From positions 124,001 through 188,000 of the forward strand of contig CALJLN010000047.1 in the NCBI GenBank assembly GCA_937982565.1: 64,000 bases of DNA, given 5' to 3'. Positions 32,393 to 41,632 of this stretch are shown here, piece after piece (the stretch's first letter is position 1; every line of letters begins with the position of its first letter). The notes under the pieces are model-generated. The model searched no databases, had not been told where the DNA came from, and saw only the letters and a list, made by a program, of their open reading frames with translations. Made by a program: the position numbers and the translations under genes. Source of the DNA: UBA2421 sp002343075 (GTDB lineage: Bacteria; Planctomycetota; Phycisphaerae; Tepidisphaerales; Tepidisphaeraceae).

Positions 32393-33004
32393 ATGGTGTA
32401 CGACGATGTTGTGCGGCAGGGTGGATCAATCGCCATGTTGGCAGCCGAGAGGTTCTTGATGAGTGAAGGGCCCGTCTTTGAGACGCTGTTAAGGATCAGT
32501 GCAATGCTGGACGCGCTGCAGATACCGTACGCGGTCGCCGGTGGCATGGCGCTGGTTGCCCACGGCTACAATCGAACCACAGTCGACGTAGATATTCTTG
32601 TCACGTCTGAAGGACTGCAAACGATACATGATAAGCTTTCGGGGCTTGGTTATGTCGAGCCATTTGCCGGAAGCAAGAATCTGCGTGACACCAGCAGCAA
32701 TGTTCGCATTGAGTTTCTCGTTGCAGGCCAATATCCAGGCGACGGCAAGCCGAAGCCGGTTGCGTTTCCCGATCCTGCCCAGGCGGCAACTGATATTGGC
32801 GGCGTGCGATATCTCGGGCTTGCCTCGCTAGTCGAGCTAAAACTAGCCTCGGGACTGACGGGGGGCGTGAGTCGCCTCAAAGATTTTGCCGATGTCGTTG
32901 AGTTGATTCAGATTTTAGATCTTCAGCTCGAATTTTCAGATCAACTCAACCCATACGTCAAGGAAAAGTACATCGAACTCTGGACCGGATTGCGCGCGCC
33001 TTAA
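32393..33004 (+). CDS. Nucleotidyltransferase-fold protein
   Basis: The 203-residue protein has the core ALQIPYAVAGGMALVAHGYNRTTVDVDILV, i.e. GG...H...R.T.DVD, the nucleotidyltransferase double-acid pattern, and then NVRIEFLVAGQYPGDGKPKPV and YLGLASLVELKLASG. It is like proteins annotated as nucleotidyltransferase/AbiEii-toxin-like or DUF6036. No partner ORF overlaps it. Alternative starts are ATG 32435 and 32459. A TATACT (32379) just upstream could be a -10 box. Role unknown. Confidence 0.75.
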   Translation: MVYDDVVRQGGSIAMLAAERFLMSEGPVFETLLRISAMLDALQIPYAVAGGMALVAHGYNRTTVDVDILVTSEGLQTIHDKLSGLGYVEPFAGSKNLRDTSSNVRIEFLVAGQYPGDGKPKPVAFPDPAQAATDIGGVRYLGLASLVELKLASGLTGGVSRLKDFADVVELIQILDLQLEFSDQLNPYVKEKYIELWTGLRAP

Positions 33005-33038
33005 CTTTCGTTCGCTGATTTCGTTTGCGGCTGAGCGC

Positions 33039-34661
33039 TCACGTCGTCGATTCAACACGGATCAGCGTATCCAGCAGTTCGTCAATGTCCGCGGTGTCGC
33101 CGAGGCCTTGGGCACCGTTGACGGTGTCGGCCTCGCCATCGGCGGCGTTCAACACGTCGTTTCCCCGACCGCCGTTAAAGCTGTCGAGGCCGGGGCCGCC
33201 GGTGAGGGTGTCGTTGCCCGTGAAGCCGCGGAGGACGTCGTCGCCGGCGTTGCCGACGAGCGAGTCGTCGCCCTCGCCGCCTTCGAGGACGTCGTTGGAC
33301 GTCCCGCCGGTCAGAACGTCGTCGCCGAAGCCGCCGGTCACGCTCACGCCGACGCCTAGGCTGCTCACGTCGATCAAGAGGTCGGCGGTGCTGTTTGGCG
33401 CCAGGATGGCCTCGAAATCGGCGGCGACGTTGCTTGTGCCGCCGTCGACGGCCGAGCCGTCGTTGGCGAAGCCGTCGAGCGAGATGCGCACGATGGCTGT
33501 CCCGAAACCGATGCTAGGCAGCAGGCGGTCGGTTCCGCTGCCGCCGGACAACGAGGTCGCCGGGTTGCCGTCGGCGAAGAACGCGCGGATCACGTCGTCG
33601 CCCGCCTGGCCGCGGATGGTGTCGGGCGACGAACTCGACGGCGTGAAGCTGTCGTCGCCGCCGCCGCCGTCGAGCAGGTCGCCGTCGTCGCCCGCGCCGC
33701 CGAGGATGCGGTCGTTCCCGCTGCCACCAAAGATCGTGTCGCGGCCGAGGCCGTAGCTGACAGTGTCGTTTCCGGATCCGGCGTCGACGGAGTCGTTTCC
33801 GCCGGTGGCAGTGTTGTCGCGGATCTGGTCGTCGCCGGCGGCACCCACGAGCGTGTTGTCGCCCTCGCCGGCGGTTAACTTGTCATCGCCACTCCCGCCG
33901 TCGACGAGGTCGTCGCCGGTCGCATCCTCGACCCCGCCGCCGCCGCCGTTGAGGGAGTCGCCTCCACCGAGGCCGCGAAGGGTGTCGGCGCCGAGCAGGC
34001 CGTTCAGCTCGTTGATCCCGCCGTTGCCGACGATCGAGTCGTCGCCGCTGCCGCCGGTGATGTCTTGGATGCGCAGGAGGTTGTCGTTCTCGCCTGCCGC
34101 GCCGTCGTTGGCGACACCGTCGAGCGAGAGCGACAGGTCGTCGCTGCGGTCGCCGTAGGAGACGCGGTTGCGGCCCGACCCGCCGTCGACTAAGTCGGTG
34201 CCTGTGCCGGGGTCGAACCGGTCGTGGCCGGCGCGGCCGAACAGCTGGTCGTCGCCGTCGCCGCCGACGAGCTGGTCGGCACCGCGACCGGCATCAAGCG
34301 AGTCGTCGCCGTCCTCCCCGCGGAGGATGTCGCTGCCGGCGGTGGTGACGATCGTGTCGTTGCCCGGCCCGCCGAAAACCTCGGCCCCGCGTCCCGCGCC
34401 GCCGCCGTCGCGCGTGGCGACGAACACCGAGTCGTTCCCGGCGGCGGCTTCGACCCGGACGGCGAAGACCGCGAGCGGGTCGAAGTCCATCGAGCTGCCG
34501 TTGAGCGTCGCCACGTACCGATCGCCAGCATTGTTGTATTCAATGCGGATGACATCGTCGCCAGCCGTGCCGGTGACCTCCAGCGTTCGAAAAAAAGCGA
34601 ACTCGCCGACGAGTTCGGCGAAAAGCATCAGTCGGCGGTCGAGTGATTGGATCGGTTGCAT
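33039..34661 (-). CDS. RTX-type calcium-binding repeat protein with variant N-terminal tag
   Basis: The 540-residue protein starts MQPIQSLDRRLMLFAEL, a variant of the planctomycete LEPR-XLL tag. The body consists of GGxGxDxLxGGxGDD-type nonapeptide repeats (for example GGSGNDRILGGAGDDG, GGTSNDVLEGGEGDDS). They should form Ca2+-binding parallel beta-rolls. Two longer interludes, RVSYGDRSDDLSLSLDGVANDGAAGE and RISLDGFANDG, break the pattern. The protein is likely exported and folds in the high-calcium exterior. Base composition is very GC-rich, so long open frames appear on the opposite strand but are shadows. Confidence 0.85.
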   Translation of the reverse strand: MQPIQSLDRRLMLFAELVGEFAFFRTLEVTGTAGDDVIRIEYNNAGDRYVATLNGSSMDFDPLAVFAVRVEAAAGNDSVFVATRDGGGAGRGAEVFGGPGNDTIVTTAGSDILRGEDGDDSLDAGRGADQLVGGDGDDQLFGRAGHDRFDPGTGTDLVDGGSGRNRVSYGDRSDDLSLSLDGVANDGAAGENDNLLRIQDITGGSGDDSIVGNGGINELNGLLGADTLRGLGGGDSLNGGGGGVEDATGDDLVDGGSGDDKLTAGEGDNTLVGAAGDDQIRDNTATGGNDSVDAGSGNDTVSYGLGRDTIFGGSGNDRILGGAGDDGDLLDGGGGDDSFTPSSSSPDTIRGQAGDDVIRAFFADGNPATSLSGGSGTDRLLPSIGFGTAIVRISLDGFANDGSAVDGGTSNVAADFEAILAPNSTADLLIDVSSLGVGVSVTGGFGDDVLTGGTSNDVLEGGEGDDSLVGNAGDDVLRGFTGNDTLTGGPGLDSFNGGRGNDVLNAADGEADTVNGAQGLGDTADIDELLDTLIRVESTT

Positions 34662-34805
34662 CAGGCGTTCCCTTGTTTTGATTGGCCCGCCATAGGGACG
34701 CCGCGCCGGCGAAACAGTTTCAAATTGTCGATGTCGGCACTAGTACTGAGAATGGCGCCCGATGTCGTAATGCGCAATTCGGCAGACGGTAATGGCAGGG
34801 AAAGA

Positions 34806-34824
34806 CACGGGCGGGACGCCCGTG
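34806..34824. repeat. Perfect hairpin CACGGGCG-GGA-CGCCCGTG just downstream of ftsK
   Basis: An 8-base perfect stem with a three-base loop begins six bases after the ftsK stop as read on the minus strand. It is followed by TCTTTCCC, so it may also terminate the ftsK transcript. It belongs with the hairpin at 15962-15980. Confidence 0.55.
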
Positions 34825-34829
34825 CTGCC

Positions 34830-37343
34830 TTAAACGCTCATCCCGTCCGCGGCGTCTTGTTGTTGGGCGGACTTGAGTGCATCCCACTCTTCTACGGTGA
34901 TCATCGCCTCGCGGGCCTGTGAACCCTTGTAGTCGCCCACAATGCCCGCTGCGGCCATCGCTTCGATCAGGCGCGACGCGCGGGCGTAGCCGATGGTCAG
35001 TCGGCGCTGCAGCAGGCTCACGCTGCCGCGCTTGGTTTCGAGCACCACGCGGACCGCCGCATCGAAAAGGTCATCCTTTGCGGCTTCTTCATCGATATCC
35101 CCCGTGCCGGCGGCCTTGATTTGCACCAACTCGGGTTCGTACTGCGCCTCGGCCAGGCTCTTCACCAGCTTCACGCTGTCTTTGATTTCCTTATCGTCGA
35201 TGTATGTGCCCTGTCCGCGCGTGGGCTTGCTTGCGCCGGGGGGCAGGAAGAGCATATCTCCTTGTCCCAGCAGCACTTCGCCGCCGTTCTGGTCGAGTAC
35301 GATCCGGCTGTCCATCTTGCTCGATACTCTGAACGAGATCTTGCACGGCATGTTCGCCTTGATCAGCCCCGTAACCACAGTTGCCTGCGGTCTTTGCGTT
35401 GCAAGCACCAGGTGAATGCCGACTGCGCGGGCTTTCTGCGCGATGCGCACAATGTGGTTCTCAACTTCCTTGCCGCTGGTCATCATCAGGTCGGCCAACT
35501 CATCGACGATGATGACGATATAGGGCAGTTTCTTCGGAATTTTCGCTTCTTCCTCTTCATTGGTCGGCTCAAAGCGTTCCTTTAACTCGTCAAGCGTTAA
35601 ACTGTTGTATCCCTTGATGTTGCGCACGCCAGCCTCGGCGAGCAGGTCGTAGCGCTCGTCCATTTTCTGCGTGGCCCATTCCAGCACGCTCGTGGCACGC
35701 GGGGCTTCGTTGATGACCGGGCACATCAGGTGCGGAATGTCTTTGAATGGGGCCATTTCGACCACTTTCGGGTCGACTAAAATGAGCTTCACCATATCCG
35801 GCCGCTGCATGTACATGATCGACATGATGATCGTGTTGATGCAGACCGATTTTCCCGACCCCGTTGTGCCAGCGATGAGGCAGTGGGGCATGGCGCAAAG
35901 GTCGGTGATGAGCGGTTCCCCGCTGGCGTCCTTACCGAGGTAAAGCGGGATGGTCTGTTTACTGATTGCTTCAGGTGCCTGCTGCATCAGGTCTTTGAAG
36001 CGCACTTTTTCCTTCTGCGCGTTGGGGATTTCGATGCCCACCGTGCTCTTGCCCGGGATGGGCGCGACGATGCGCACGGTCTCGGCCTTCAGGGCACGCT
36101 GAATATCGTTGCTCAAGCCAGCGATCGTGCTCACCTTGATTCCTGGTGCGAGCGCAATCTCGTACATGGTGATGACCGGGCCGGTGTCGATCTCGACCAC
36201 ATGCGCTTCGATGTCAAACTCTTTGAGTGTCTGCTCAAGAATCGCCGCCTGCTCGCGGACGAAGCGTTCCTGGCTGGCCGCGTAGCCATGCTCGGCGTCG
36301 GCGAGGCACTCCCAACCGGGCATCGCATAGTCGCCAAGCTCTTTTGGCGGCGGGGGGGCGGTTTGCCGGGGTTTGATGAGTTGTGGGAGCTTGACCTTGA
36401 TTTCGCGCTTTGGCTCTTCGACCGGCGTGTTCTTCAGATCGTCGTCATCCGTCGCTGAAACAGCCGAGCCGGGTTGGCGTTCAGGAATTGTCGCGCGCTC
36501 GGATGGCGCATCGTCATCGTCAAACGATGCGTCGGTGGCGATGGGCGTGGGGTCGTCGTTGTCGTAATCCAGCTCGATGGGGGCGAGTTTGGGCTTGTTC
36601 CTTGGTTCACGCTCCAAGAGCACCGGTGCGTTGAGTGTGTCGTCGTCAGATTCATCAACCACGCGTCTGCCTTTTCGATCTTGGGCCGAACCCCTTGGTC
36701 GGAGCATCGGGCTGACCGAATCCTTGGTTCGAAACGAAGGAAGCGAGGGCAGTTTCGGTAGAGAACTGAAGTTAAACTTCACGTTGGGCGCGCGTTCCCG
36801 CACTTCGTGCCATGCTCCAATCGCCGCGGCGGGGGTGCGGAGGACCAGATCATCTGCGGCGAGGAACAGACCCACTAGAATGGCAATGACCAGCACCAGT
36901 CGCGTGCCGGTTGTGCTAAAGTGGCTTTGCAGAAACGAGCTTGCGGTGATGCCCAGGATACCACCGTGGCCCTCGGGCAGGCCAGTCATGCTTCCGGGCT
37001 TGAGGTGATGCACCGCTGCCGCAAAGGCGATTGTGAGAAGCGTGAGTCCAATGACGCGCAGCCACATATCGCCGACCCGATGTTTGAACAGCCACATGGC
37101 CACCGCCACCCCGCTGAAAAACAGCACGGGGAACACCCCCTGGCCGATGGCCAGGAAGCAGTAGTAGGCAACGAGCGAGCCGATTTTTCCGCAGAGGTTG
37201 CTGGTGTCGGCCGGGTGTGGGTAGACGGCGTGGCTGGGCCAGTCTGTCGGGCTAAAGCTGCCCAGCGCGAGCAGCAAGAATACCCAGATACCCGCTGCCG
37301 CGATTACGAAAGTGTTGCGAAAAAGATTGGTGGAACGATCCAT
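34830..37343 (-). CDS. ftsK: DNA translocase FtsK
   Basis: FtsK pumps DNA at the septum to finish chromosome segregation. From ATG 37343 (837 aa) the N-terminal ~190 residues hold about four membrane helices (VIAAAGIWVFLLLALGSF, LVAYYCFLAIGQGVFPVLFF and others). A charged linker follows, then the motor: VIEIPNAQKEKV-like beta domain, Walker A AGTTGSGKSVCINTI, Walker B IVIIVDELADLMM, and the C-terminal gamma winged helix (KRGSVSLLQRRLTIGYARASRLI). Size and order match FtsK/SpoIIIE. The linker is rich in Asp/Glu/Arg. Confidence 0.95.
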   Translation of the reverse strand: MDRSTNLFRNTFVIAAAGIWVFLLLALGSFSPTDWPSHAVYPHPADTSNLCGKIGSLVAYYCFLAIGQGVFPVLFFSGVAVAMWLFKHRVGDMWLRVIGLTLLTIAFAAAVHHLKPGSMTGLPEGHGGILGITASSFLQSHFSTTGTRLVLVIAILVGLFLAADDLVLRTPAAAIGAWHEVRERAPNVKFNFSSLPKLPSLPSFRTKDSVSPMLRPRGSAQDRKGRRVVDESDDDTLNAPVLLEREPRNKPKLAPIELDYDNDDPTPIATDASFDDDDAPSERATIPERQPGSAVSATDDDDLKNTPVEEPKREIKVKLPQLIKPRQTAPPPPKELGDYAMPGWECLADAEHGYAASQERFVREQAAILEQTLKEFDIEAHVVEIDTGPVITMYEIALAPGIKVSTIAGLSNDIQRALKAETVRIVAPIPGKSTVGIEIPNAQKEKVRFKDLMQQAPEAISKQTIPLYLGKDASGEPLITDLCAMPHCLIAGTTGSGKSVCINTIIMSIMYMQRPDMVKLILVDPKVVEMAPFKDIPHLMCPVINEAPRATSVLEWATQKMDERYDLLAEAGVRNIKGYNSLTLDELKERFEPTNEEEEAKIPKKLPYIVIIVDELADLMMTSGKEVENHIVRIAQKARAVGIHLVLATQRPQATVVTGLIKANMPCKISFRVSSKMDSRIVLDQNGGEVLLGQGDMLFLPPGASKPTRGQGTYIDDKEIKDSVKLVKSLAEAQYEPELVQIKAAGTGDIDEEAAKDDLFDAAVRVVLETKRGSVSLLQRRLTIGYARASRLIEAMAAAGIVGDYKGSQAREAMITVEEWDALKSAQQQDAADGMSV

Positions 37344-37447
37344 TTTTATGGAAAGGATAGAACAGCTGGGATGAATGAAGCGGCCGGCGCGCTCTTTGCG
37401 CAAGGCTCTTCCGGATCATCGGTTTGCTGCCATCCTCCGTCCTTTCA

Positions 37448-37897
37448 TCAGTTGCCTGTGTGCCCGAACCCGCGGTTGCCGCGGGCGGTTTCGTCTAGTT
37501 CAGTTACTTCCTGCAGCGATACGTCCGGCACGGGCAAAATCAGCATTTGGGCGATACGCATACCGCGCTCAATCGTGAATGGGACCTTGCTATGGTTGAT
37601 CAGCGGCACATGTACCTCGCCTCGGTAGTCGGCGTCGATGGTTCCGGGCGCGTTGATCATGGTCACGCCATGCTTGCTGCTAAGTCCTGATCTAGGCCTG
37701 ACTTGCGCCTCAAATCCCGCGGGGACTGCCAGGGCAAATCCGCAGGCAATGAGCTTGATCTCGCCCGGCAGAAGCACGGTCGGCGCTTCCACCGCGGCGG
37801 CGATATCAAATCCGGCGGCGTGCTCGGTCATCCGCATGGGAAGCGGCAGATTTTGCCCGTTGGCGAGTCGTTTGATCTGCACAATTACCGGCGGCAT
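37448..37897 (-). CDS. dut: dUTP diphosphatase (dUTPase)
   Basis: Dut removes dUTP and makes dUMP for thymidylate. The 149-residue trimeric-type protein shows the five motifs: HAAGFDI, RPRSGLSSKHG, GTIDADYRGEV (catalytic Asp), RIAQMLILP and RGNRGFGHTG. It is 104 bases upstream of ftsK on the same strand, so the two may be cotranscribed, but separate promoters are possible. Confidence 0.95.
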   Translation of the reverse strand: MPPVIVQIKRLANGQNLPLPMRMTEHAAGFDIAAAVEAPTVLLPGEIKLIACGFALAVPAGFEAQVRPRSGLSSKHGVTMINAPGTIDADYRGEVHVPLINHSKVPFTIERGMRIAQMLILPVPDVSLQEVTELDETARGNRGFGHTGN

Positions 37898-38049
37898 CGC
37901 ATTCTCCCAACTCTCTTCGTCCTTCTACGGTTATCGGCACAAATGGGTCGAACCCCGCAACTTCCGCCCGGGAGCATTTTCCCACATTCGACAATAACCA
38001 CACGCAAAGTTGCATCGATAGAACGCCCGCCGCGCGGTAGGCTTCTGAT

Positions 38050-39441
38050 ATGGGATTGCGGCGGAATCTTCCAACGAGAGCGGTCCAGGTCGGCATTCTA
38101 GTCATGGCTGTTGCAGCCGAAGCAGCCCTTGCCGCTGCCAAAGTGCCTTCTGCACCAGCTTTTCCGGGTGCCGAAGGCTTCGGTGCCGGTGCAACTGGTG
38201 GTCGCGGTGGGGAGACGTATCAGGTAACCAACTTGAACGACGACGGTCCCGGCTCCTTGCGCGACGCCGTAAGTAAGCCCAATCGCATCGTCGTTTTTTG
38301 CATCAGCGGTACGATCAATCTGAAGTCCCGGCTGACGATCTCTCAGCGCAATATCACCATCGCTGGGCAAAGTGCGCCCGGCGACGGCATTTGTCTGCGC
38401 GGGGGGCAGCTCTTTATCAGCGACACCGAGAATGTGATCGTCAGGTTCTTGAGGGTCAGACCGGGCGATGAACTCGGTGTCGAGCAGGATGCGGTAACCG
38501 TTTGGGGGTCAAAAGACGTCATCATCGACCATTGCTCGCTCAGTTGGTCCACCGACTCGCTCAATGATGTTGTGAGGGAAAGTGGGAATGTCACCGTGCA
38601 GTGGTGCATTCTCTCTGAACCACTTGCCGAGTCTGTGCACAAGAAAGGATCGCACGGCTATGCGACGGGATGGGATGGCCGCAAACACGGCGGGGGGAGT
38701 TTCCACCACAACCTGATTGCCCATGCCGTCAGCCGGGCACCCCGAATCGGATACTTCAAAACGGGGCGCGGGTTGATCGACTGCCGCAACAATCTCGTCT
38801 ACAACAGCGGGCCGGCCTACGGCGGGGAGGGAGACGATTTCAATTTCGTTAACAACTACTTCAAACCAGGACCGACATTTAAGAGCGACAACCGCGCTGT
38901 GTTTGAGCTATGGGCCGATGATGCCCGGGCGTATATCCACGGAAATGTGATCGAGGGGCGTCATGATGTGCTGGCCGATAACCCCTCGGCGGTGCGATAC
39001 CGTGCGGGTGTCGCCTCCGATGGTTCAAAGCGAGAGATGCCGACCGCCGAGAAATGTCTGCTGGCTGAGCCGGTGGACATGCGCTCCCCGATCCGCACCG
39101 ATACCGCCATTGAGGCGGCCAAACGGGTGGCCAGATTCGCCGGGGCGGTCGCTCCAAGGAGAGATGCGGTCGATATGCGCATTTTGAAGGACGTTGCCGA
39201 AGGCACGGGCAAGCCGATCAACTCCCAGAGCGAGGTGGGCGGCTGGCCCGCGTTGAGTTCGGCCGATCCTCCCCTCGATAGCGACCGCGATGGCATGCCG
39301 GACGAATGGGAACAAGCCAGCGGCGGGGTACTTGACGCAAACGATCCCGCCGATGCGGCAATGATTGATCTGGCGACAGGCTATAGCAACCTGGAAATTT
39401 ATCTCAACGAGCTTGCCGCGCGAGCACTGAAAGCACTGTAA
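38050..39441 (+). CDS. Exported pectate-lyase-like parallel beta-helix protein
   Basis: The 463-residue protein has a signal peptide (VQVGILVMAVAAEAALAAA) and then AFPGAEGFGAGATGGRGGETYQVTNLNDDGPGSLRDAV, the opening of a pectate-lyase-like family (PL1-related or right-handed beta-helix). The helix continues with VIVRFLRVRPGD and DVIIDHCSLSWSTD. A C-terminal Asp-rich segment (SDRDGMPDEWEQ) is the EF/TSP3-like calcium motif that ends many planctomycete lyases. It probably cleaves plant pectin or related uronides. A sugar-ester hydrolase gene follows immediately. Confidence 0.8.
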   Translation: MGLRRNLPTRAVQVGILVMAVAAEAALAAAKVPSAPAFPGAEGFGAGATGGRGGETYQVTNLNDDGPGSLRDAVSKPNRIVVFCISGTINLKSRLTISQRNITIAGQSAPGDGICLRGGQLFISDTENVIVRFLRVRPGDELGVEQDAVTVWGSKDVIIDHCSLSWSTDSLNDVVRESGNVTVQWCILSEPLAESVHKKGSHGYATGWDGRKHGGGSFHHNLIAHAVSRAPRIGYFKTGRGLIDCRNNLVYNSGPAYGGEGDDFNFVNNYFKPGPTFKSDNRAVFELWADDARAYIHGNVIEGRHDVLADNPSAVRYRAGVASDGSKREMPTAEKCLLAEPVDMRSPIRTDTAIEAAKRVARFAGAVAPRRDAVDMRILKDVAEGTGKPINSQSEVGGWPALSSADPPLDSDRDGMPDEWEQASGGVLDANDPADAAMIDLATGYSNLEIYLNELAARALKAL

Positions 39442-39461
39442 CTTATGACTACCAGGGACTT

Positions 39462-40238
39462 ATGACGATCAAGGAGATTGAGTACGCCAATATCGCCGGC
39501 GAGTCGCTCTTGCTTGATGTGCGACCGCCGCGCGCTGGCTCGCCCGGGCCGCACGCGGCGGTGGTTGTCATTCACGGCGGGGGATGGACGGGAGGGAATC
39601 GGCGCGATGACCTGCCATTCCTGGATGCACTTGCCGATGCGGGGCTGGTGGTGTTCTCAATTGAGTATCGCCTGGCACCGAAGCATCGCTGGCCGGCGTG
39701 CATGGATGATGTGCAGACGGCCATTGCGTGGGTCACCCTGCACGCTGCCGAGCACGGTGCCGATGCGTCACGGCTTGGGCTAATCGGCTACAGCGCCGGC
39801 GGGCACCTGGCGTGTCACGCTGCGGTGATCGATCGCTCCCCCAATATCGCCGCGGTCGCGCTGCTGGCCGCGCCCACCGATCATGTATTGGACAACTTTC
39901 GTCGCGGCGGGCTTAGCCCTTCGTTGCAACAGCTTCTGGGAAAAGAAGTCGCCGATGCTGAGACCATCGAAACGCTATGGCGTATCTCGCCCATCAATCA
40001 CGTCGTGCCCGGTCTGCCGCCGTTCCTGCTGATGAACGGCACGCACGATCAGAGCGTGCCGCATGCGCAAAGCGCGCATCTGCACCAGCGGCTGAGTGAT
40101 CTTGGGGTGAAGAGCGATCTGGTCACGTTGGAGGGTGCGGAGCATCGCATCCGCAACTGGCCGCAGGCGAATGCCGGTTATCGCGAGCAGCTTGCGACAT
40201 GGATGAAGCAGACGCTGGCATCGCCGACTCGGCAGTAA
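39462..40238 (+). CDS. Alpha/beta-hydrolase esterase (BD-FAE/HSL-like)
   Basis: The 258-residue protein has the oxyanion motif VIHGGGWTGG, the nucleophile GYSAGGH (Ser), FLLMNGTHDQSVP (Asp) and LEGAEHRI (His), a full catalytic triad. The HGGG form fits HSL-type esterases and the BD-FAE family of hemicellulose esterases. It begins 20 bases after the lyase gene, so it is probably a partner that removes ester groups from the same polysaccharide. No signal peptide is visible, suggesting a cytoplasmic location, unless the start is earlier. Confidence 0.85.
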   Translation: MTIKEIEYANIAGESLLLDVRPPRAGSPGPHAAVVVIHGGGWTGGNRRDDLPFLDALADAGLVVFSIEYRLAPKHRWPACMDDVQTAIAWVTLHAAEHGADASRLGLIGYSAGGHLACHAAVIDRSPNIAAVALLAAPTDHVLDNFRRGGLSPSLQQLLGKEVADAETIETLWRISPINHVVPGLPPFLLMNGTHDQSVPHAQSAHLHQRLSDLGVKSDLVTLEGAEHRIRNWPQANAGYREQLATWMKQTLASPTRQ

Positions 40239-40268
40239 CCGTTTGATAAACTGTTGAAGCAGAACGAC

Positions 40269-41552
40269 TTAGCGTTTTCGCTTTGCGCCCTGCGTTCGTG
40301 AGAGGCGCTGGATCTGATTAACATCTGAGTCGGTGAGGTTGACCTGAATTGTCGCGGTTGGGTTTTCGGTTGTGAGCGTTTGCGTGCGGGGGCCAAACTG
40401 CCCGGGCGTGCTGCTTAGCCGGTCGGTTAGCACGATAAGCTGCCCGGTTGCGTTGGTACCGCTGACCAGCGTGCTTGTGATAGTGTAGACACCTCTGGGG
40501 CCTGGAAAATCAGGGTCGTCATAGACAACATCGTCAACCCCACCCTGGCCGAGCGTGTCGGCGTTGATGTCCAGCAGATAAAGCCCGCCGCTGGGCGAGC
40601 GGTTGTCAAAGCCGTTGGCCACGGTGATGGTGTCACCGGCGGGGGTGAGTATCGAAAGGTTGACGTTCGCCGACGGCGAGCCGATGAAGCTGAAGTTAAA
40701 CTGAGGCTGCTCGCCCGCTACGGTGCCGATGAAGCTCAGGCTGTCGATAATCGATTGATTATTCGCCTGCCCGATGATCTCAAAAACGCCACCTTGCTCT
40801 TGCAGCCGGGCGAATACTGCCGGGCTGAACCCGAAGCGATTGTCGGCAGGCGTCAGCGCGCTGTCGCTCCCGCGGGGGTTGATCACCCCGCCAGCGAGCG
40901 CTGTTTGCGCAGCGTCTTCCTTGTCCGAACTGACTTTCACCTTGTTGCCATTGCGCGCTCCGACGCTTACCTGTTTCCGCGCGTCGCGAAAGAACGCCCG
41001 GCCGGTCAGGCTTTGCGCCTCGGGAACAAACGGCGGCTGATCGAACAACATCACCTTCGTGCCGCGAATCGCCAGCACACTTGACGGGCTGCGCACTCTC
41101 GCATCGTGCTCCCGCCCGGCCGCTTCGATGTCATAACGCGTGCGGCCATACTTCATGCCGATATCGGTGTTGTATTTTCCGTCGGCAAAATTGCTCTTAA
41201 GAAGCTGCACTGTACCAAGCCGATCGAGGGTGATCGTCTGGTCCGGCGGGATGACAAACCGCACCGCCGACTTGTGGCTCGTGCGCACTTCGTCGCCTTC
41301 ATTAAGCTTCATGCCCACTTCGGCGCGCAACCACTGTTCAGTACCGAGGATACGAACCCCCGCATTGCCCTCCACCCCAGTAATGGTTGCGCTGATCGGC
41401 CCCTCGTCCGGCGCATCAACCACTTCCGGCCCCGGCGCGTCGGCCTGCGTGGCAGGCTGATACGCGGCGGCTAGTTGAGCAGACCCTCCAATCGTAACGG
41501 CCAACGCCGCAATCGAAATCAAGCCGTGATGCTTAAGGGCTGACAGTCCCAT
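40269..41552 (-). CDS. Exported FecR-domain protein
   Basis: The 427-residue protein has a signal peptide (LISIAALAVTIGGSAQLAAAY) and then a FecR domain near residue 60-160: ITGVEGNAGVRILGTEQWLRAEVGMKLNEGDEVRTSHKSAVRF, followed by SVLAIRGTKVML. It has no transmembrane anchor to a sigma regulator, so it is probably one of the structural FecR-like proteins of planctomycetes. The C-terminal half is beta-rich and ends in basic KRKR. It stands 80 bases downstream of a large RTX gene on the same strand. Confidence 0.75.
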   Translation of the reverse strand: MGLSALKHHGLISIAALAVTIGGSAQLAAAYQPATQADAPGPEVVDAPDEGPISATITGVEGNAGVRILGTEQWLRAEVGMKLNEGDEVRTSHKSAVRFVIPPDQTITLDRLGTVQLLKSNFADGKYNTDIGMKYGRTRYDIEAAGREHDARVRSPSSVLAIRGTKVMLFDQPPFVPEAQSLTGRAFFRDARKQVSVGARNGNKVKVSSDKEDAAQTALAGGVINPRGSDSALTPADNRFGFSPAVFARLQEQGGVFEIIGQANNQSIIDSLSFIGTVAGEQPQFNFSFIGSPSANVNLSILTPAGDTITVANGFDNRSPSGGLYLLDINADTLGQGGVDDVVYDDPDFPGPRGVYTITSTLVSGTNATGQLIVLTDRLSSTPGQFGPRTQTLTTENPTATIQVNLTDSDVNQIQRLSRTQGAKRKR

Positions 41553-41632
41553 GACACCTCAGTGTACCGCGCAGTCACCGCAACGCGACAACAAACAGGC
41601 GAAAATCAACAGCTGTGACAGATTTCAGCGGA

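Noticed and set aside
33108..34695. Several long plus-strand frames opposite the RTX gene
   Set aside because: RTX repeats with GC-rich codons keep the opposite strand open; products are low-complexity Ser/Pro/Arg runs with no motif.
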